Notes: generated by a model from the sequence alone, not told the origin. A stretch of 64,000 nt of DNA from Neobacillus novalis NBRC 102450 (GCF_001591805.1 NZ_BCVP01000009.1:248001-312000); one strand, 5' to 3'. Positions 17,863 through 27,748 are shown, counted from the first letter of the stretch. Made by a program: numbers and translations.

Positions 17863-18825
17863 ATGGAAGCTCCATTAGTTGAAGTGAAAAACTTGAAAAA
17901 ATACTTCCCGAAGAACAAAGGGTTATTTGGCGGGAAGAAGTTCTTTGTCAAGGCAGTAGATGATGTCTCCTTTACGATTAAAAAAGGTGAAACGCTTGGC
18001 CTTGTTGGTGAAAGCGGCTGTGGAAAGTCGACTACCGGAAGAATGCTGATGAGATTGCTTGATCCGACAGAAGGCCAAATTTTATTTGAAGGAAATGAAA
18101 TCAGTAGTTTAAACGATAATCAAATCCGGGATATCAGAAAAGAATTTCAAATGGTGTTCCAGGATCCATATGCGTCATTAAATCCAAGGATGAAGGTAAG
18201 CGACATTATTGCCGAACCTCTCATCGTTCATGGCTATCCAAAAGAAAAAAGAGAAGAACGTGTCCAACATTTATTAGAGGTAGTTGGATTAAACGCCTAT
18301 CATGCGGACCGATTTCCCCATGAATTTAGTGGCGGCCAAAGACAGAGAATTGGGATTGCCCGCGCACTTGCCGTTAACCCAAAACTAATTGTTGCAGATG
18401 AACCTGTTTCAGCGTTAGATGTATCCATTCAATCGCAAATTTTAAACCTTTTAAAGGATCTTCAAGAAGAATTTAATTTAACCTATTTATTTATTGCACA
18501 CGATTTAAGCGTGGTTGAACATATAAGTGACCGTGTTGGTGTCATGTACCTTGGAAAGATTGTCGAATTGGCCGATAAGGATAACTTATATAAAGAACCT
18601 TTACACCCCTATACAAAAGCATTGCTTTCTGCGGTTCCGGTACCAAATCCTCGCTTGAAAAGGGAGCGGATTATTTTAACAGGGGATATTCCAAGTCCCT
18701 CCAATCCACCAAGTGGCTGCACTTTTCATACAAGATGTCCATTTGCAATGGAAGAGTGTAAAAAAGTGGTTCCGCAGCTCAAAGAAATTTCTGATAGGCA
18801 TTTTGTATCATGCCATTTATACTAG
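17863..18825 (+). CDS. Peptide ABC transporter ATPase (DppF-like)
   Basis: A 320-residue second ATPase with Walker A GESGCGKS, signature FSGGQRQR, Walker [13 protein letters not shown], and the C-terminal extension [14 protein letters not shown]. It begins four bases after the DppD-like stop, so translation is probably coupled. It ends the transporter operon; a promoter for the next gene seems to lie in its 3' end. Confidence 0.93.
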   Translation: MEAPLVEVKNLKKYFPKNKGLFGGKKFFVKAVDDVSFTIKKGETLGLVGESGCGKSTTGRMLMRLLDPTEGQILFEGNEISSLNDNQIRDIRKEFQMVFQDPYASLNPRMKVSDIIAEPLIVHGYPKEKREERVQHLLEVVGLNAYHADRFPHEFSGGQRQRIGIARALAVNPKLIVADEPVSALDVSIQSQILNLLKDLQEEFNLTYLFIAHDLSVVEHISDRVGVMYLGKIVELADKDNLYKEPLHPYTKALLSAVPVPNPRLKRERIILTGDIPSPSNPPSGCTFHTRCPFAMEECKKVVPQLKEISDRHFVSCHLY

Positions 18826-18831
18826 TATAAT
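18803..18831 (+). promoter_or_regulatory. Possible promoter of the AAA+ regulator gene
   Basis: TTGTAT, 17 bases, then a perfect TATAAT (18826-18831), overlapping the end of the DppF-like gene and 35 bases before the regulator start. The -35 element is weak. Confidence 0.4.
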
Positions 18832-18865
18832 AGAAATACTTTGAAGGTATTCGGGGGTTGTACTG

Positions 18866-20599
18866 GTGAAATCTAATCGAGCTATTCACATTATCGCAAT
18901 ACAAGAGAACTACTTAGAAGAAATAACGAAACAAATGAAAGACGTGCTCGGCCATGAGATTATGATTAGACCAACTGCGCTAAAAGAATTACGGGCCAAT
19001 ATGGTTCAGGACGATGATATCGTTGTTCTTTCCCATCATATGATAAAGGGATTAGTCAGCCAGCTAATTCCTGCTGAATGCCCGTGTATTATTGCGAAGA
19101 GGGATGTTAACTTTGCCAATGCAAGGGAATTAATTAATCTCCCCCCGGGTCAAAAGATTCTTGTTGTTAATGATACGAAGACAAATATCGAAGAGACTGT
19201 TGCTTCGTTAAGAGAAACTATTTTTGAGCATGAGTACTATCCATACAACCCAGATGAATCAATCCCGGATTCGATAGATTACATTTTAACACCAGGAGAA
19301 TTGGACTTCTTACCTACGGGTTTAATAGATGTGATTAATATCGGTTCAAGACTTTTAGATATCGAGACATTTTACGAAATAGCAGCCGCTCTTGGATTTA
19401 AGAATAATCAAACACAAATAGTAAAAAGATATTTTAAAACTCTAGTATCTCTTTCACCGGAATTTGATGAGGGAAAAGGAAGTATACAATCAAATCAAAT
19501 AAAGGATATTCGCAATGTTGCCAGCTATTCATTTCAAGATGTTATAGCAGTGAGTGAGTCGATGCAGAAAGTCGTTCAGCTTGGAAAGGAATTTGCCAAA
19601 ACACCACTCCCAGTCCATCTATACGGCGAAGATGGGACTGGGAAAAGCATGCTCGCCCAGGCCATTCATCATCATTCCAACCAATCTGGCAATCCTTTTA
19701 TTTCGATTAATTGTAAATCTAAATCCACCGACATGTTGGAAAGAGAATTGTTTGGATCAGAAGAGAACCATATGATTTCTATTGGTGCATTTGAAATTGC
19801 TGAAAATGGGACCGTATATTTGGAAGATGTGGATGAATTGCTAATCCCACTTCAAAACAGAATTTTTCGAGCAATAAAGGAAAAAAAATTTCAGCGTGTT
19901 GGTGGTACCAAGACCATTCCTTTTCAGGCAAGATTGATTTCATGCAGTAAACAAGGATTGATATGGCAAACTGCGAGTGGAGAGTTTAATTGTTCTTTTT
20001 ATGAAGCGCTTACGTCGTTGTCATTAAAGGTCCCATCCTTAAAGGATCGTAGAGAAGATTTTGTTGCGTTAATCGAGGATATAAAAGGAAGACTGAAAAA
20101 AACAGATATTATTTTGAATCAGGACGTAATGAATCAATTACTGAATTATGAATGGCCAGGGAATGTGACAGAACTGTATAATACCATTACTTATCTATCT
20201 TTCTTAGGAGAACAAACGATAGAGGTAGAATTATTGCCTTTACGGATACGAATAGAGGAGAGTAACTTCGCCTCTTTACCACAGCCAGAAATCAATCCAA
20301 ATGAGGCAATAAGAAAAATTGAAGCTCATGGCTTTTTGGAGGAGAGTGTTGAGATCCTTAGGATATTTGAATGTGGAAAAAGGAAACGGACCTCATATGG
20401 GCGGTTGACGCTTAAAAAGCATCTAGAGGAAAATGGGATAAAGCTCACTGAACAGCAATTACGGATGAGAATGGAAGTCCTTCAGGAACTAGATTTATTA
20501 ATTGTTCGACAGGGAAGGGCAGGATCAACCATTTCACAAAATGGAGAGGAATTTCTTCGATTTATTTCCAATTCTATTCTAGAAAATTCAAAAAGATAA
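18866..20599 (+). CDS. AAA+ regulator of enhancer-binding-protein type, lacking GAFTGA
   Basis: A 577-residue protein. The N-terminal 215 residues resemble a PrpR/phosphotransfer-like sensor, not firmly recognised. Residues about 225-455 form a sigma-54-activator-type AAA+ domain, with Walker A GEDGTGKS near residue 254, Walker B GTVYLEDVDE and an ELFGSEEN segment. Where sigma-54 activators have GAFTGA this protein reads HMISIGAFEIAENG, so the sigma-54 contact loop is lost. The C-terminus (about 495-570) looks like a winged helix rather than a Fis-type HTH. Start GTG 18866. It sits directly after the peptide transporter operon and probably controls it, by a mechanism that may not use sigma-54. 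Confidence 0.75.
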   Translation: MKSNRAIHIIAIQENYLEEITKQMKDVLGHEIMIRPTALKELRANMVQDDDIVVLSHHMIKGLVSQLIPAECPCIIAKRDVNFANARELINLPPGQKILVVNDTKTNIEETVASLRETIFEHEYYPYNPDESIPDSIDYILTPGELDFLPTGLIDVINIGSRLLDIETFYEIAAALGFKNNQTQIVKRYFKTLVSLSPEFDEGKGSIQSNQIKDIRNVASYSFQDVIAVSESMQKVVQLGKEFAKTPLPVHLYGEDGTGKSMLAQAIHHHSNQSGNPFISINCKSKSTDMLERELFGSEENHMISIGAFEIAENGTVYLEDVDELLIPLQNRIFRAIKEKKFQRVGGTKTIPFQARLISCSKQGLIWQTASGEFNCSFYEALTSLSLKVPSLKDRREDFVALIEDIKGRLKKTDIILNQDVMNQLLNYEWPGNVTELYNTITYLSFLGEQTIEVELLPLRIRIEESNFASLPQPEINPNEAIRKIEAHGFLEESVEILRIFECGKRKRTSYGRLTLKKHLEENGIKLTEQQLRMRMEVLQELDLLIVRQGRAGSTISQNGEEFLRFISNSILENSKR

Positions 20600-20615
20600 A
20601 TAAGAAACAAATCGA

Positions 20616-20638
20616 AGAGGCTAATGCGCCTCTTTTTC
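20616..20638 (+). terminator. Terminator after the AAA+ regulator gene
   Basis: AGAGGC, a six-base loop, then GCCTCT followed by TTTTC, 17 bases downstream of the stop codon. Confidence 0.75.
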
Positions 20639-20658
20639 TGTTTCATCAATTATTCTTC

Positions 20659-20689
20659 TTGACTTAGAGCTAACTCTAAGTTGTAGCAT
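20659..20689 (+). promoter_or_regulatory. MerR-type promoter with 19-bp spacer and operator palindrome
   Basis: TTGACT (20659-20664), 19 bases, then TAGCAT (20684-20689). The spacer holds the palindrome CTTAGAG-CTAA-CTCTAAG (20663-20680). An overlong spacer with a central dyad is the hallmark of MerR-family promoters, which are activated by DNA distortion. The adjacent gene encodes a MerR protein, so autoregulation of the regulator/exporter pair is likely. Confidence 0.75.
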
Positions 20690-20712
20690 GTGATTAGGAG
20701 GTGTGGTTGTTA

Positions 20713-21114
20713 ATGTTTAGTATTTCAGAGGTTGCCAAGGAAACAGGATTTTCTGCTCATACGTTACGATACTACGAAAAAATTGGCCTATTGTCGTCAC
20801 CAAAGAAACTTGGCGGAAAACGGCAATATACAGCAGGCGATATTCGCTTGCTGAAGTTTATGAAAGTGTTAAAAAATACGGGAATGTCTTTAGAGGATAT
20901 CCAAGAGTTCTTGTTGGATGGATGCCTTTTAGAAAGTGAGGATTCCGAACAAGAAAGAACTCCGAAGGTACAAAAACGAATGAACATTCTCCAAAAGCAT
21001 TTACTCACTTTGGAACAGCAAAAGAAAGAAATCGGGATGGTCATCCGGCTAACAGAAGAAAAGCTGGAAACCTATCAGGAAATGTTAGAAGGGGGACATT
21101 ATGATGAACGGTAA
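20713..21114 (+). CDS. MerR-family transcriptional regulator
   Basis: A 133-residue regulator. The N-terminal winged helix begins FSISEVAKETGFSAHTLRYYEKIGLL, followed by a dimerisation coiled coil (residues about 75-125). I place the start at ATG 20713; AGGAGG lies 11 bases upstream, and a TTG at 20707 is an alternative. No Cys-rich metal-binding loop is visible near the C-terminus, so an organic or redox signal is more likely than a metal. The gene overlaps the next one (an EamA transporter) by 14 bases, which makes that transporter the probable target. Confidence 0.9.
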   Translation: MFSISEVAKETGFSAHTLRYYEKIGLLSSPKKLGGKRQYTAGDIRLLKFMKVLKNTGMSLEDIQEFLLDGCLLESEDSEQERTPKVQKRMNILQKHLLTLEQQKKEIGMVIRLTEEKLETYQEMLEGGHYDER

Positions 21115-22018
21115 AATGTTGGCGATGTTGCTAGGTTTTGCCATTGTTACAGGTGCCACATTTAACCTTGCAAAGTACGCTGTTCATTATTTCTCAGCAG
21201 CCAGTGCGGCAGGCTGGAGGTTTGGCATTGCTGCCATTGTGATGCTTTTCATCCTTTTGCTTCAAAGGAAACTAAAATGGACCGTCATTCGAAAATACGC
21301 TGCCATATACACATTATTAGGTCTTATCGGGATTTTCGGCTTCAATGCTTTATTCTTTTTTGGAATGCAACATACTTCTCCATTAAATGGGGCATTAATT
21401 ATGGCGACTAACCCCTTAGTTACGACGATTTTGGCTTATTTTCTGCTAAAAACTCCGATAACTAAAAGACAAACTGCAGGAATTATTTTTGCACTCATTG
21501 GAGTGATATTGGTTTTAACTCATGGCTCATGGGGGGTTATTCGTACGCTCTCAATATCAAAGGGTGACATGCTGATTTTATTAGGGAATGTGTGCTGGGC
21601 GTTATATGGGGTATTGGGGCGGAAATATTTAAAAACCAGTTCCTCTATGGAGACCACCACCTATACAATGATTGTCGGTGCAGCTTGTCTCGTTCTTTTA
21701 GCGCTATTTTCACCAAGTACTCAACCGCTAGCAGATGTTACGATATCTGCCTGGGGTGCCATTTTATTTATGGCTATTTTTACGAGTGTGTTAGGTTATC
21801 TGTGGTGGAATAGAGCAATGGAGATGATTGGAGCGGCTAAAACCTCGATCTTCTTTAACCTCGTTCCGGTGGTTACCATGATCCTTTCAATCATAACGGG
21901 AACGCAAGTATCAATTGTTCAAGTGCTTGGAACAACAATGGTTATTTTGGGTGTTTTAACATCTTCAGGTTTTCTTAAATTTCAACTGGTAATGAAATCT
22001 ACAAGTAAAAACGCTTGA
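21101..22018 (+). CDS. EamA/DMT-family transporter
   Basis: A 305-residue membrane protein with ten predicted helices in two EamA repeats (about residues 5-140 and 150-290), typical of the drug/metabolite transporter superfamily. The start is ATG 21101 or the adjacent ATG 21104, behind AGAAGGGGG. It is translationally coupled to the MerR gene. Members export amino acids, metabolites or drugs; nothing here defines the substrate. Confidence 0.88.
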   Translation: MMNGKMLAMLLGFAIVTGATFNLAKYAVHYFSAASAAGWRFGIAAIVMLFILLLQRKLKWTVIRKYAAIYTLLGLIGIFGFNALFFFGMQHTSPLNGALIMATNPLVTTILAYFLLKTPITKRQTAGIIFALIGVILVLTHGSWGVIRTLSISKGDMLILLGNVCWALYGVLGRKYLKTSSSMETTTYTMIVGAACLVLLALFSPSTQPLADVTISAWGAILFMAIFTSVLGYLWWNRAMEMIGAAKTSIFFNLVPVVTMILSIITGTQVSIVQVLGTTMVILGVLTSSGFLKFQLVMKSTSKNA

Positions 22019-22042
22019 GGTTATGTTTGGCCTCAAGCGTTT
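22009..22042. terminator. Bidirectional terminator between convergent genes
   Basis: A 12-bp perfect stem, AAACGCTTGAGG (22009-22020) with CCTCAAGCGTTT (22031-22042), between the convergent EamA and TraB-family genes. The stem contains the EamA stop codon. Confidence 0.75.
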
Positions 22043-22049
22043 CCCATTA

Positions 22050-22940
22050 CTAATTAATAAGTTTCTTTACTTCATATCCATTTTCCCTAAAATAGGCGAG
22101 GACTCCATTTTCACCCTCTAAGTGCCCATATCCGACAGCCACAAAGTAAATCTCGCCACTTCGTATATACGATTCAAATTTTTCCACCCAGATTTTATTC
22201 CGATCCTCAACAAGTATTTTATTTTGCTTTTTATCAAATTCATCTGCAAGCTGCTCTTCAATGTCTACTAATTTTCCTTGAATATAGTCAGTAAATAATT
22301 GCGCCAACTGCTTTTTAGATTCTGTTAATGATGGAATTTGTTTAATGACTTTTTCAGCTTCATTTTCAGAATATACTTTTTGCATTGCTTCAATTTGATA
22401 TTTTGGTGTTTCAAGAAATTTGTTTATAAGATGATAGGAATCCGCCAATTCCATTATCTTTTGATCAACGCCATAATCCGATGTCAAATCATCCGTTCCA
22501 GCGTCTAAAAATAAACTCATCACATACCATAATCGATATTGCTGAAGAGAGTGATAATCGAGCCCATATTCTTTAGCTCGCTTTTCCAAATACTCTTGGG
22601 CATCCGTTGATAAATAATCACTTAGGCTTTTATCCTCTTTTAAAAAACACATGTCTTGATAATCACCATTCATTAGGTCGATGGCATCTGTTTCCGTAAC
22701 GAGAAATTTTGATTCATTGAGAGCTTGTTCAATTTTTTTTGGAAAGGGATACATCTCTTTTTTACCTATATGTATGGTACCAAACAGATACATGTAGTGA
22801 TTATTTTTTTCAATTTTATAAATCGGCCACTTCACATCAATCTCCGCTTCATTTCTTGTTTGACTAGCAGCAGTTGTAGAGCAGCTTGTTAAAAGTAGAC
22901 ACAAGAAAATCGGCACTTTCCTGCTAAATAAATGTTTCAA
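22050..22940 (-). CDS. TraB/GumN-family lipoprotein
   Basis: A 296-residue protein with a lipoprotein signal (lipobox LTSC, Cys20) and the TraB/GumN/PrgY family landmarks: MYLFGTIHIGKKEMYPFP near the start, a central helical region, and VAVGYGHLEGENG near the C-terminus. The family is thought to include Tiki-like metal-dependent proteases; activity here is inferred only. Start TTG 22940 with GAGGAGG ten bases upstream. A single-gene unit, divergent from recQ. Confidence 0.82.
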   Translation of the reverse strand: MKHLFSRKVPIFLCLLLTSCSTTAASQTRNEAEIDVKWPIYKIEKNNHYMYLFGTIHIGKKEMYPFPKKIEQALNESKFLVTETDAIDLMNGDYQDMCFLKEDKSLSDYLSTDAQEYLEKRAKEYGLDYHSLQQYRLWYVMSLFLDAGTDDLTSDYGVDQKIMELADSYHLINKFLETPKYQIEAMQKVYSENEAEKVIKQIPSLTESKKQLAQLFTDYIQGKLVDIEEQLADEFDKKQNKILVEDRNKIWVEKFESYIRSGEIYFVAVGYGHLEGENGVLAYFRENGYEVKKLIN

Positions 22941-23093
22941 CAGTTGGGTTCCTCCTCGTAACAGAAATATACATATTCAAGGGTAAATATACCACATTAA
23001 TCTTTAACAAAGCCTAAAAAATAGAGTTATAATAGGATATGGCACCCTTGCACCATTACATAGATTATCCCCAAATTGAAAGGAGAAACCATC

Positions 23094-25220
23094 TTGTTTG
23101 AAAAAGCACTCCCATTACTAGAATCCCATTTTGGCTACAACGCCTTCCGGAAAGGCCAGGAGCAGGCAATCCGCTCAGTATTAACCGGAGAAAACACGAT
23201 TTGTGTCATGCCGACCGGCGGCGGAAAATCGATTTGCTATCAAATTCCTGCCCTCATTCTGCCAGGCACCACAATTGTCATCTCCCCGCTGATCTCCTTA
23301 ATGAAGGACCAGGTAGATGCCCTCATTCAAGTCGGTATTCCGGCGACATTTATTAATAGTTCCCTCAGTTTTAAAGAGGCAAACGAACGGATTCGAGCGG
23401 CAAAGCAGGGCAAATATAAATTACTCTACATTGCGCCGGAGCGATTGGAATCGTACGAGTTTCTGGAGGATCTTAATGGGATGGAAATTCCCTTGGTTGC
23501 CGTTGACGAAGCCCATTGTATTTCACAGTGGGGCCATGATTTCCGCCCAAGCTACCGCCATATCCAGCAAATGATTAATAATCTACCTGAGCGGCCGAAT
23601 GTGCTCGCCCTAACAGCAACTGCAACCCCAAGAGTCCGCGCAGATATTTGCCATCTGCTAAATATTGATGAAAATAATACGATCATTACCGGGTTTGAAC
23701 GAGAAAATCTTTCTTTTTCAGTTATAAAAGGACAGGACCGGGTGAAGTATCTCCAAGCCTATCTAAAAAAGAACGAAAAAGAAGCTGGGATTATTTATGC
23801 GGCAACAAGGAAAAATGTGGACCAGCTTTATGAACGGCTGCGGAAAGAAAACATCAATGTTGCCAGGTACCATGCAGGGATGGGCGACGTGGACCGTGCC
23901 CGTGAACAGGAACGATTTTTAGAAGATAAAGCATCAGTCATGGTTGCGACCTCTGCCTTCGGAATGGGGATTGATAAGTCGAATATCCGCTATGTACTTC
24001 ATTTTCAGATGCCGAAAAACATGGAGAGTTATTACCAGGAAGCAGGCCGTGCCGGCCGTGACGGGCTAGAGAGTGAATGTATCCTGCTTTATTCCCCGCA
24101 GGATGTGCAGGTGCAGCGCTTTTTAATTGACCAATCGAGTGATCGGGGCCGAATCACACAAGAATTAGAAAAGCTGCAGCAGATGGTTGATTACTGTCAC
24201 ACGGAGAGCTGCCTCCAGGAATTCATTTTAAAATATTTTGGTGAAATAGAAACGGATACATGCAACAGGTGCGGCAACTGCTTAGATTCCCGGACAAGCA
24301 TCGATGTTACAAAGGAAGCGCAAATGGTGATGTCCTGCGTGATTCGGATGGGGCAGCGCTTTGGCAAAAACATTACCGCACAAGTGTTAACGGGATCAAA
24401 AAATAAAAAAGTAACCGAAATGGGCTTTAATCGGCTCACCACCTATGGAATCTTGAAGGACCAAGGGGCGAAAGAGGTTAGTGATTTTATTGAATTCTTG
24501 ATTTCGCAGGAGCTGATTGCGATTGAACAGGGGCAATTTCCGACCATCTATGTTTCTCCGAAAGGGAAAGATATTCTTTTAGGACATGAGCCGGTTTATC
24601 GCCGAGAAGCCGTTAAGGTGAAAGAAGTTTCGAAAAATGACCCATTGTTTGAAGAGCTTAGAGAGGTCCGAAAAAGTATTGCCGAGACAGAAAAAGTACC
24701 GCCATTTGTCATTTTTTCTGATGCCGCACTTAAGGACATGTGTGCCAAGCAGCCGAAAACGAACGAAGAGTTTTTACAGGTCAGTGGTGTCGGGGAACTT
24801 AAGCTGCAAAAATATGGACTTGAATTTATTCAAGCGATTCGTGGTTTTTTAGAAACTCACCCAGATTACCAAAGTGAAATCCAAGCGGAGTCAACAGTGC
24901 CGAAAAGGTCAGCCAAAGCTGTAGGAGATTCCCATTTAGAAACACTTGGGCTGCACCAAAATGGTCTGTCCATAAAAGAGATTGCGGAAAAGCGGGCACT
25001 TGTGATTAGTACGGTAGAGAGCCATCTGCTTCAATGTGCTCAGCAAGGATTAGCTGTCGACTTCATCAAGCTGATTCCAAGTGAATATATCCCACTATTG
25101 GAAAAGGCAGTTGAAGAGGCTGGTCGAAATCGTCTAAAACCAATTAAGGAACTACTTCCAGAGAAAGTTAGTTATTTTATGATAAAAGCATATGTGTATT
25201 ATTTGAGTAAAAATAAATAA
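23094..25220 (+). CDS. recQ: ATP-dependent DNA helicase RecQ
   Basis: A 708-residue RecQ-family 3'-5' helicase. Walker A TGGGKS is at residues 41-46, DEAH in VDEAHCISQWG near residue 143, then the helicase C domain (GMGIDKSNIRYVLHF, QEAGRAGRDG). A four-Cys zinc site follows (CHTESC...CNRCGNC), then a winged helix, an HRDC domain (about 510-590) and a C-terminal helix-turn-helix extension. The start is TTG 23094 behind AAAGGAG; a TTG at 23076 lies upstream of that site. It unwinds recombination intermediates and stalled forks. The C-terminal extension beyond HRDC is common in Bacillus RecQ. Confidence 0.95.
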   Translation: MFEKALPLLESHFGYNAFRKGQEQAIRSVLTGENTICVMPTGGGKSICYQIPALILPGTTIVISPLISLMKDQVDALIQVGIPATFINSSLSFKEANERIRAAKQGKYKLLYIAPERLESYEFLEDLNGMEIPLVAVDEAHCISQWGHDFRPSYRHIQQMINNLPERPNVLALTATATPRVRADICHLLNIDENNTIITGFERENLSFSVIKGQDRVKYLQAYLKKNEKEAGIIYAATRKNVDQLYERLRKENINVARYHAGMGDVDRAREQERFLEDKASVMVATSAFGMGIDKSNIRYVLHFQMPKNMESYYQEAGRAGRDGLESECILLYSPQDVQVQRFLIDQSSDRGRITQELEKLQQMVDYCHTESCLQEFILKYFGEIETDTCNRCGNCLDSRTSIDVTKEAQMVMSCVIRMGQRFGKNITAQVLTGSKNKKVTEMGFNRLTTYGILKDQGAKEVSDFIEFLISQELIAIEQGQFPTIYVSPKGKDILLGHEPVYRREAVKVKEVSKNDPLFEELREVRKSIAETEKVPPFVIFSDAALKDMCAKQPKTNEEFLQVSGVGELKLQKYGLEFIQAIRGFLETHPDYQSEIQAESTVPKRSAKAVGDSHLETLGLHQNGLSIKEIAEKRALVISTVESHLLQCAQQGLAVDFIKLIPSEYIPLLEKAVEEAGRNRLKPIKELLPEKVSYFMIKAYVYYLSKNK

Positions 25221-25323
25221 TCGGCTGGCTGGCGCAGAGGGAAAACCCATTCGCCAGCCATACTTTTACTAGAAATAAAGGCAGACCATGGTAATATGAA
25301 AGTATCAAACGTGATAGAAGGTG

Positions 25324-26109
25324 ATGGTCATCGGAGAAATAGTATTATGTTTACGAGATTTAAAGAAAAATTATGGGACAAAAGAGGTATTAAAGGGGAT
25401 TGATTTAACGGTCCATCGCGGGCAAATAATCGGCTATATAGGACCGAATGGCGTTGGAAAAAGCACGACAATCAAGATATTGCTTGGGCTCGAGGGTGAC
25501 TTTTCCGGGAAGGTGGAGATTTTTGGCGAGGAAGTAACGGATAAGAATATCGGCTATAAAAGGAAGATTGGCTATGTTCCGGAAATTGCTGAACTCTATG
25601 ATAATCTCACCGCCAGGGAATATCTAACCTTTGTCGGGGAACTATACGGAATGGATTTTCAAGCGGCGGATGAAAAAGCACATCGGCTGATGAAAGTCTT
25701 CGGCTTGGAAGAGGTGTATCATTCAAGAATTGCCTCCTATTCCAAAGGAATGCGGCAAAAGGTATTGATTATCTCCAGTTTACTACATAACCCGGACCTG
25801 TTATTTTTGGATGAGCCGTTAAGCGGCCTTGATGCCAACAGTGTCATGGTCTTTAAAGAAATCCTCGCTGTCCTGGCGGCGCAGGGAAAAACGATTTTCT
25901 ACTCGTCACATATCATGGACGTTGTTGAGAAAATCAGTAATCGGATTATCCTAATCAATGATGGCAAAATTGTTGCCGATGGCAGCTTCAACGAGTTGAA
26001 GGCGCAAAACAAGGAAGGGACCTTGGAGCAAATCTTTAATCAGCTGACTGGTTTTAATGAATATAAGGCGCTGGCGGAGGAATTTGTAGCCATCGTCCAA
26101 GAGGTATAA
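25324..26109 (+). CDS. ABC transporter ATP-binding protein (exporter type)
   Basis: A 261-residue ATPase with Walker A GPNGVGKST, signature YSKGMRQKV, Walker B LLFLDEPLSGLD and H-loop SSHIMD, resembling the CcmA/EcsA branch of ABC-2-type exporters. The start is ATG 25324 or the GTG three bases before; the ribosome binding site is weak. It is followed after four bases by a large permease gene, so the two make one transporter. The substrate is unknown. Confidence 0.9.
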   Translation: MVIGEIVLCLRDLKKNYGTKEVLKGIDLTVHRGQIIGYIGPNGVGKSTTIKILLGLEGDFSGKVEIFGEEVTDKNIGYKRKIGYVPEIAELYDNLTAREYLTFVGELYGMDFQAADEKAHRLMKVFGLEEVYHSRIASYSKGMRQKVLIISSLLHNPDLLFLDEPLSGLDANSVMVFKEILAVLAAQGKTIFYSSHIMDVVEKISNRIILINDGKIVADGSFNELKAQNKEGTLEQIFNQLTGFNEYKALAEEFVAIVQEV

Positions 26110-26113
26110 TTCG

Positions 26114-27748
26114 ATGAAAAACTTTCAAACGCTCAAATTTTTAGATTGGTTCCGGCGGATTTTTGAGAGCTTTGGGATTGATTATCCAGTGATGAGAAAA
26201 ATTTTAGCAGTCAAATTAACGATGGATGGGCGAAGGACCCCCACCATCTTCAACCAGCAGGCAAAGAAAAAGAAAAAGCCGGAAGAAAACGGCTTTATCA
26301 AATCGTTAGGGATGTATGTATTATTAAGCCTCTTTCTAATTCCTATTGTGATTTTTGGACAGAATTATCTCTATCAAATGAGTATTCTTTTCGGAATCGT
26401 CATGTTTCTGGTGATGACCTCGATGATCTCTGACTTTTCCAATGTTCTTCTCGATATCAAGGACAAAGGAATTCTGCAGACAAAACCCGTTGGGCGAAAA
26501 ACGATCAGTGCTGCAAAAACGGTTCATATTAGTATTTATCTATTCTTTCTGACGGCGGCTATCGCGGGAGCCCCGATTGTGGCCGGGACATTTAAGTATG
26601 GAATCCTGTTTTTGCTCCTATCACTAATCGGGCTGATTTTAGTCAATTTATTTATTGTCGTATTAACGGCGATTATTTACTTTTTCATCCTGCGTTTCTT
26701 TGACGGTGAAAAACTAAAGGATATCATCAACTACGTCCAAATTGGGTTATCGGTTTCGATTGCTGTCGGTTATCAGATTTTGGCAAGGGCCTTTAGTTTT
26801 GTCGATATGAAAATTACCTTTTCGCCAAGCTGGTGGCAATTCATCATTCCACCGATTTGGTTTGGGGCACCTTTCGAGTTGTTCTTAGGGAGCCATTCCA
26901 ACGGATATCTAGTTATCTTTTCACTATTAGCTTTGGTTGTGCCAGTCTTCGCGATTGTCGTTTATAACCGAATGATGCCTTCATTTGAAAGGAACCTGCA
27001 AAAGTTAACAAATAATAGCGGGGAAAGCAAACGGAAGGAACGCAGGTGGAAGCAGTGGCTGACCGGTGTTATTTGCCAAAGTAACGAGGAAAAGGTATTG
27101 TTTCGATTCTCCGATAATATGATGCGGAACGAACGAGAATTTCGCTTAAAGGTTTATCCCGCTTTAGGGCTATCGCTCGTTTTCCCATTTATTTTTATGT
27201 TTAACGAAATTCAAATGAATTCCTATGCTCACCTCGTATCGAGCAAATGGTATTTAGGAATTTATATGTCTTGTTTAATGATTCCAAATGCAGTTACGAT
27301 GCTGAAATACTCGGGGAAATATAAAGGGGCCTGGATTTACAAAACCGCGCCAATACAGAGTTTAGCACCCTTATACAGTGCGGCTTTGAAGGTGTTCATT
27401 GTCAATCTTTTTCTTCCAGTCTATTTGATCCTATCGATCATTTTTATCGGAATCTTCGGGATAAAAGTCATCCCTGACCTTTTGGTGGTGTTCGTGACCT
27501 CCGTATTATACACGGTAATTTGCTCGAACTATCTTAAAGGTACGCTGCCTTTTTCGGAATCGTTTGAAGATGCCCAGCAGAGCGGGGGAGCAAAGATTAT
27601 GCTGGCGTTACTTTTAATTGCTGTTTTTATTGGTATCCATTTCGCCGTTACTTTTATCCCATTTGGAGTGGTGATTTATTTTATCCTGCTCGTGGTAATC
27701 ACCATTTTTGCTTGGAAACAGGCCTATAAGACGATTTGGAATTTTTAA
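26114..27748 (+). CDS. Large ABC-2-type permease
   Basis: A 544-residue membrane protein with about twelve hydrophobic segments and a long cytoplasmic N-terminus containing a Lys cluster (AKKKKKPEE). A central soluble loop lies around residues 290-340. It is the partner of the ATPase encoded four bases upstream. No clear match to a named exporter; overall it resembles the uncharacterised 'putative ABC exporter' permeases of Bacillus. AAGAGGT precedes the ATG. Confidence 0.82.
   Translation: MKNFQTLKFLDWFRRIFESFGIDYPVMRKILAVKLTMDGRRTPTIFNQQAKKKKKPEENGFIKSLGMYVLLSLFLIPIVIFGQNYLYQMSILFGIVMFLVMTSMISDFSNVLLDIKDKGILQTKPVGRKTISAAKTVHISIYLFFLTAAIAGAPIVAGTFKYGILFLLLSLIGLILVNLFIVVLTAIIYFFILRFFDGEKLKDIINYVQIGLSVSIAVGYQILARAFSFVDMKITFSPSWWQFIIPPIWFGAPFELFLGSHSNGYLVIFSLLALVVPVFAIVVYNRMMPSFERNLQKLTNNSGESKRKERRWKQWLTGVICQSNEEKVLFRFSDNMMRNEREFRLKVYPALGLSLVFPFIFMFNEIQMNSYAHLVSSKWYLGIYMSCLMIPNAVTMLKYSGKYKGAWIYKTAPIQSLAPLYSAALKVFIVNLFLPVYLILSIIFIGIFGIKVIPDLLVVFVTSVLYTVICSNYLKGTLPFSESFEDAQQSGGAKIMLALLLIAVFIGIHFAVTFIPFGVVIYFILLVVITIFAWKQAYKTIWNF

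Noticed and set aside
23040-23060. Second sigma-54-like promoter before recQ (TGGCACCCTTGCACC)
   Set aside because: The spacing between GG and GC does not fit the required ten bases, so it cannot be a -24/-12 promoter.
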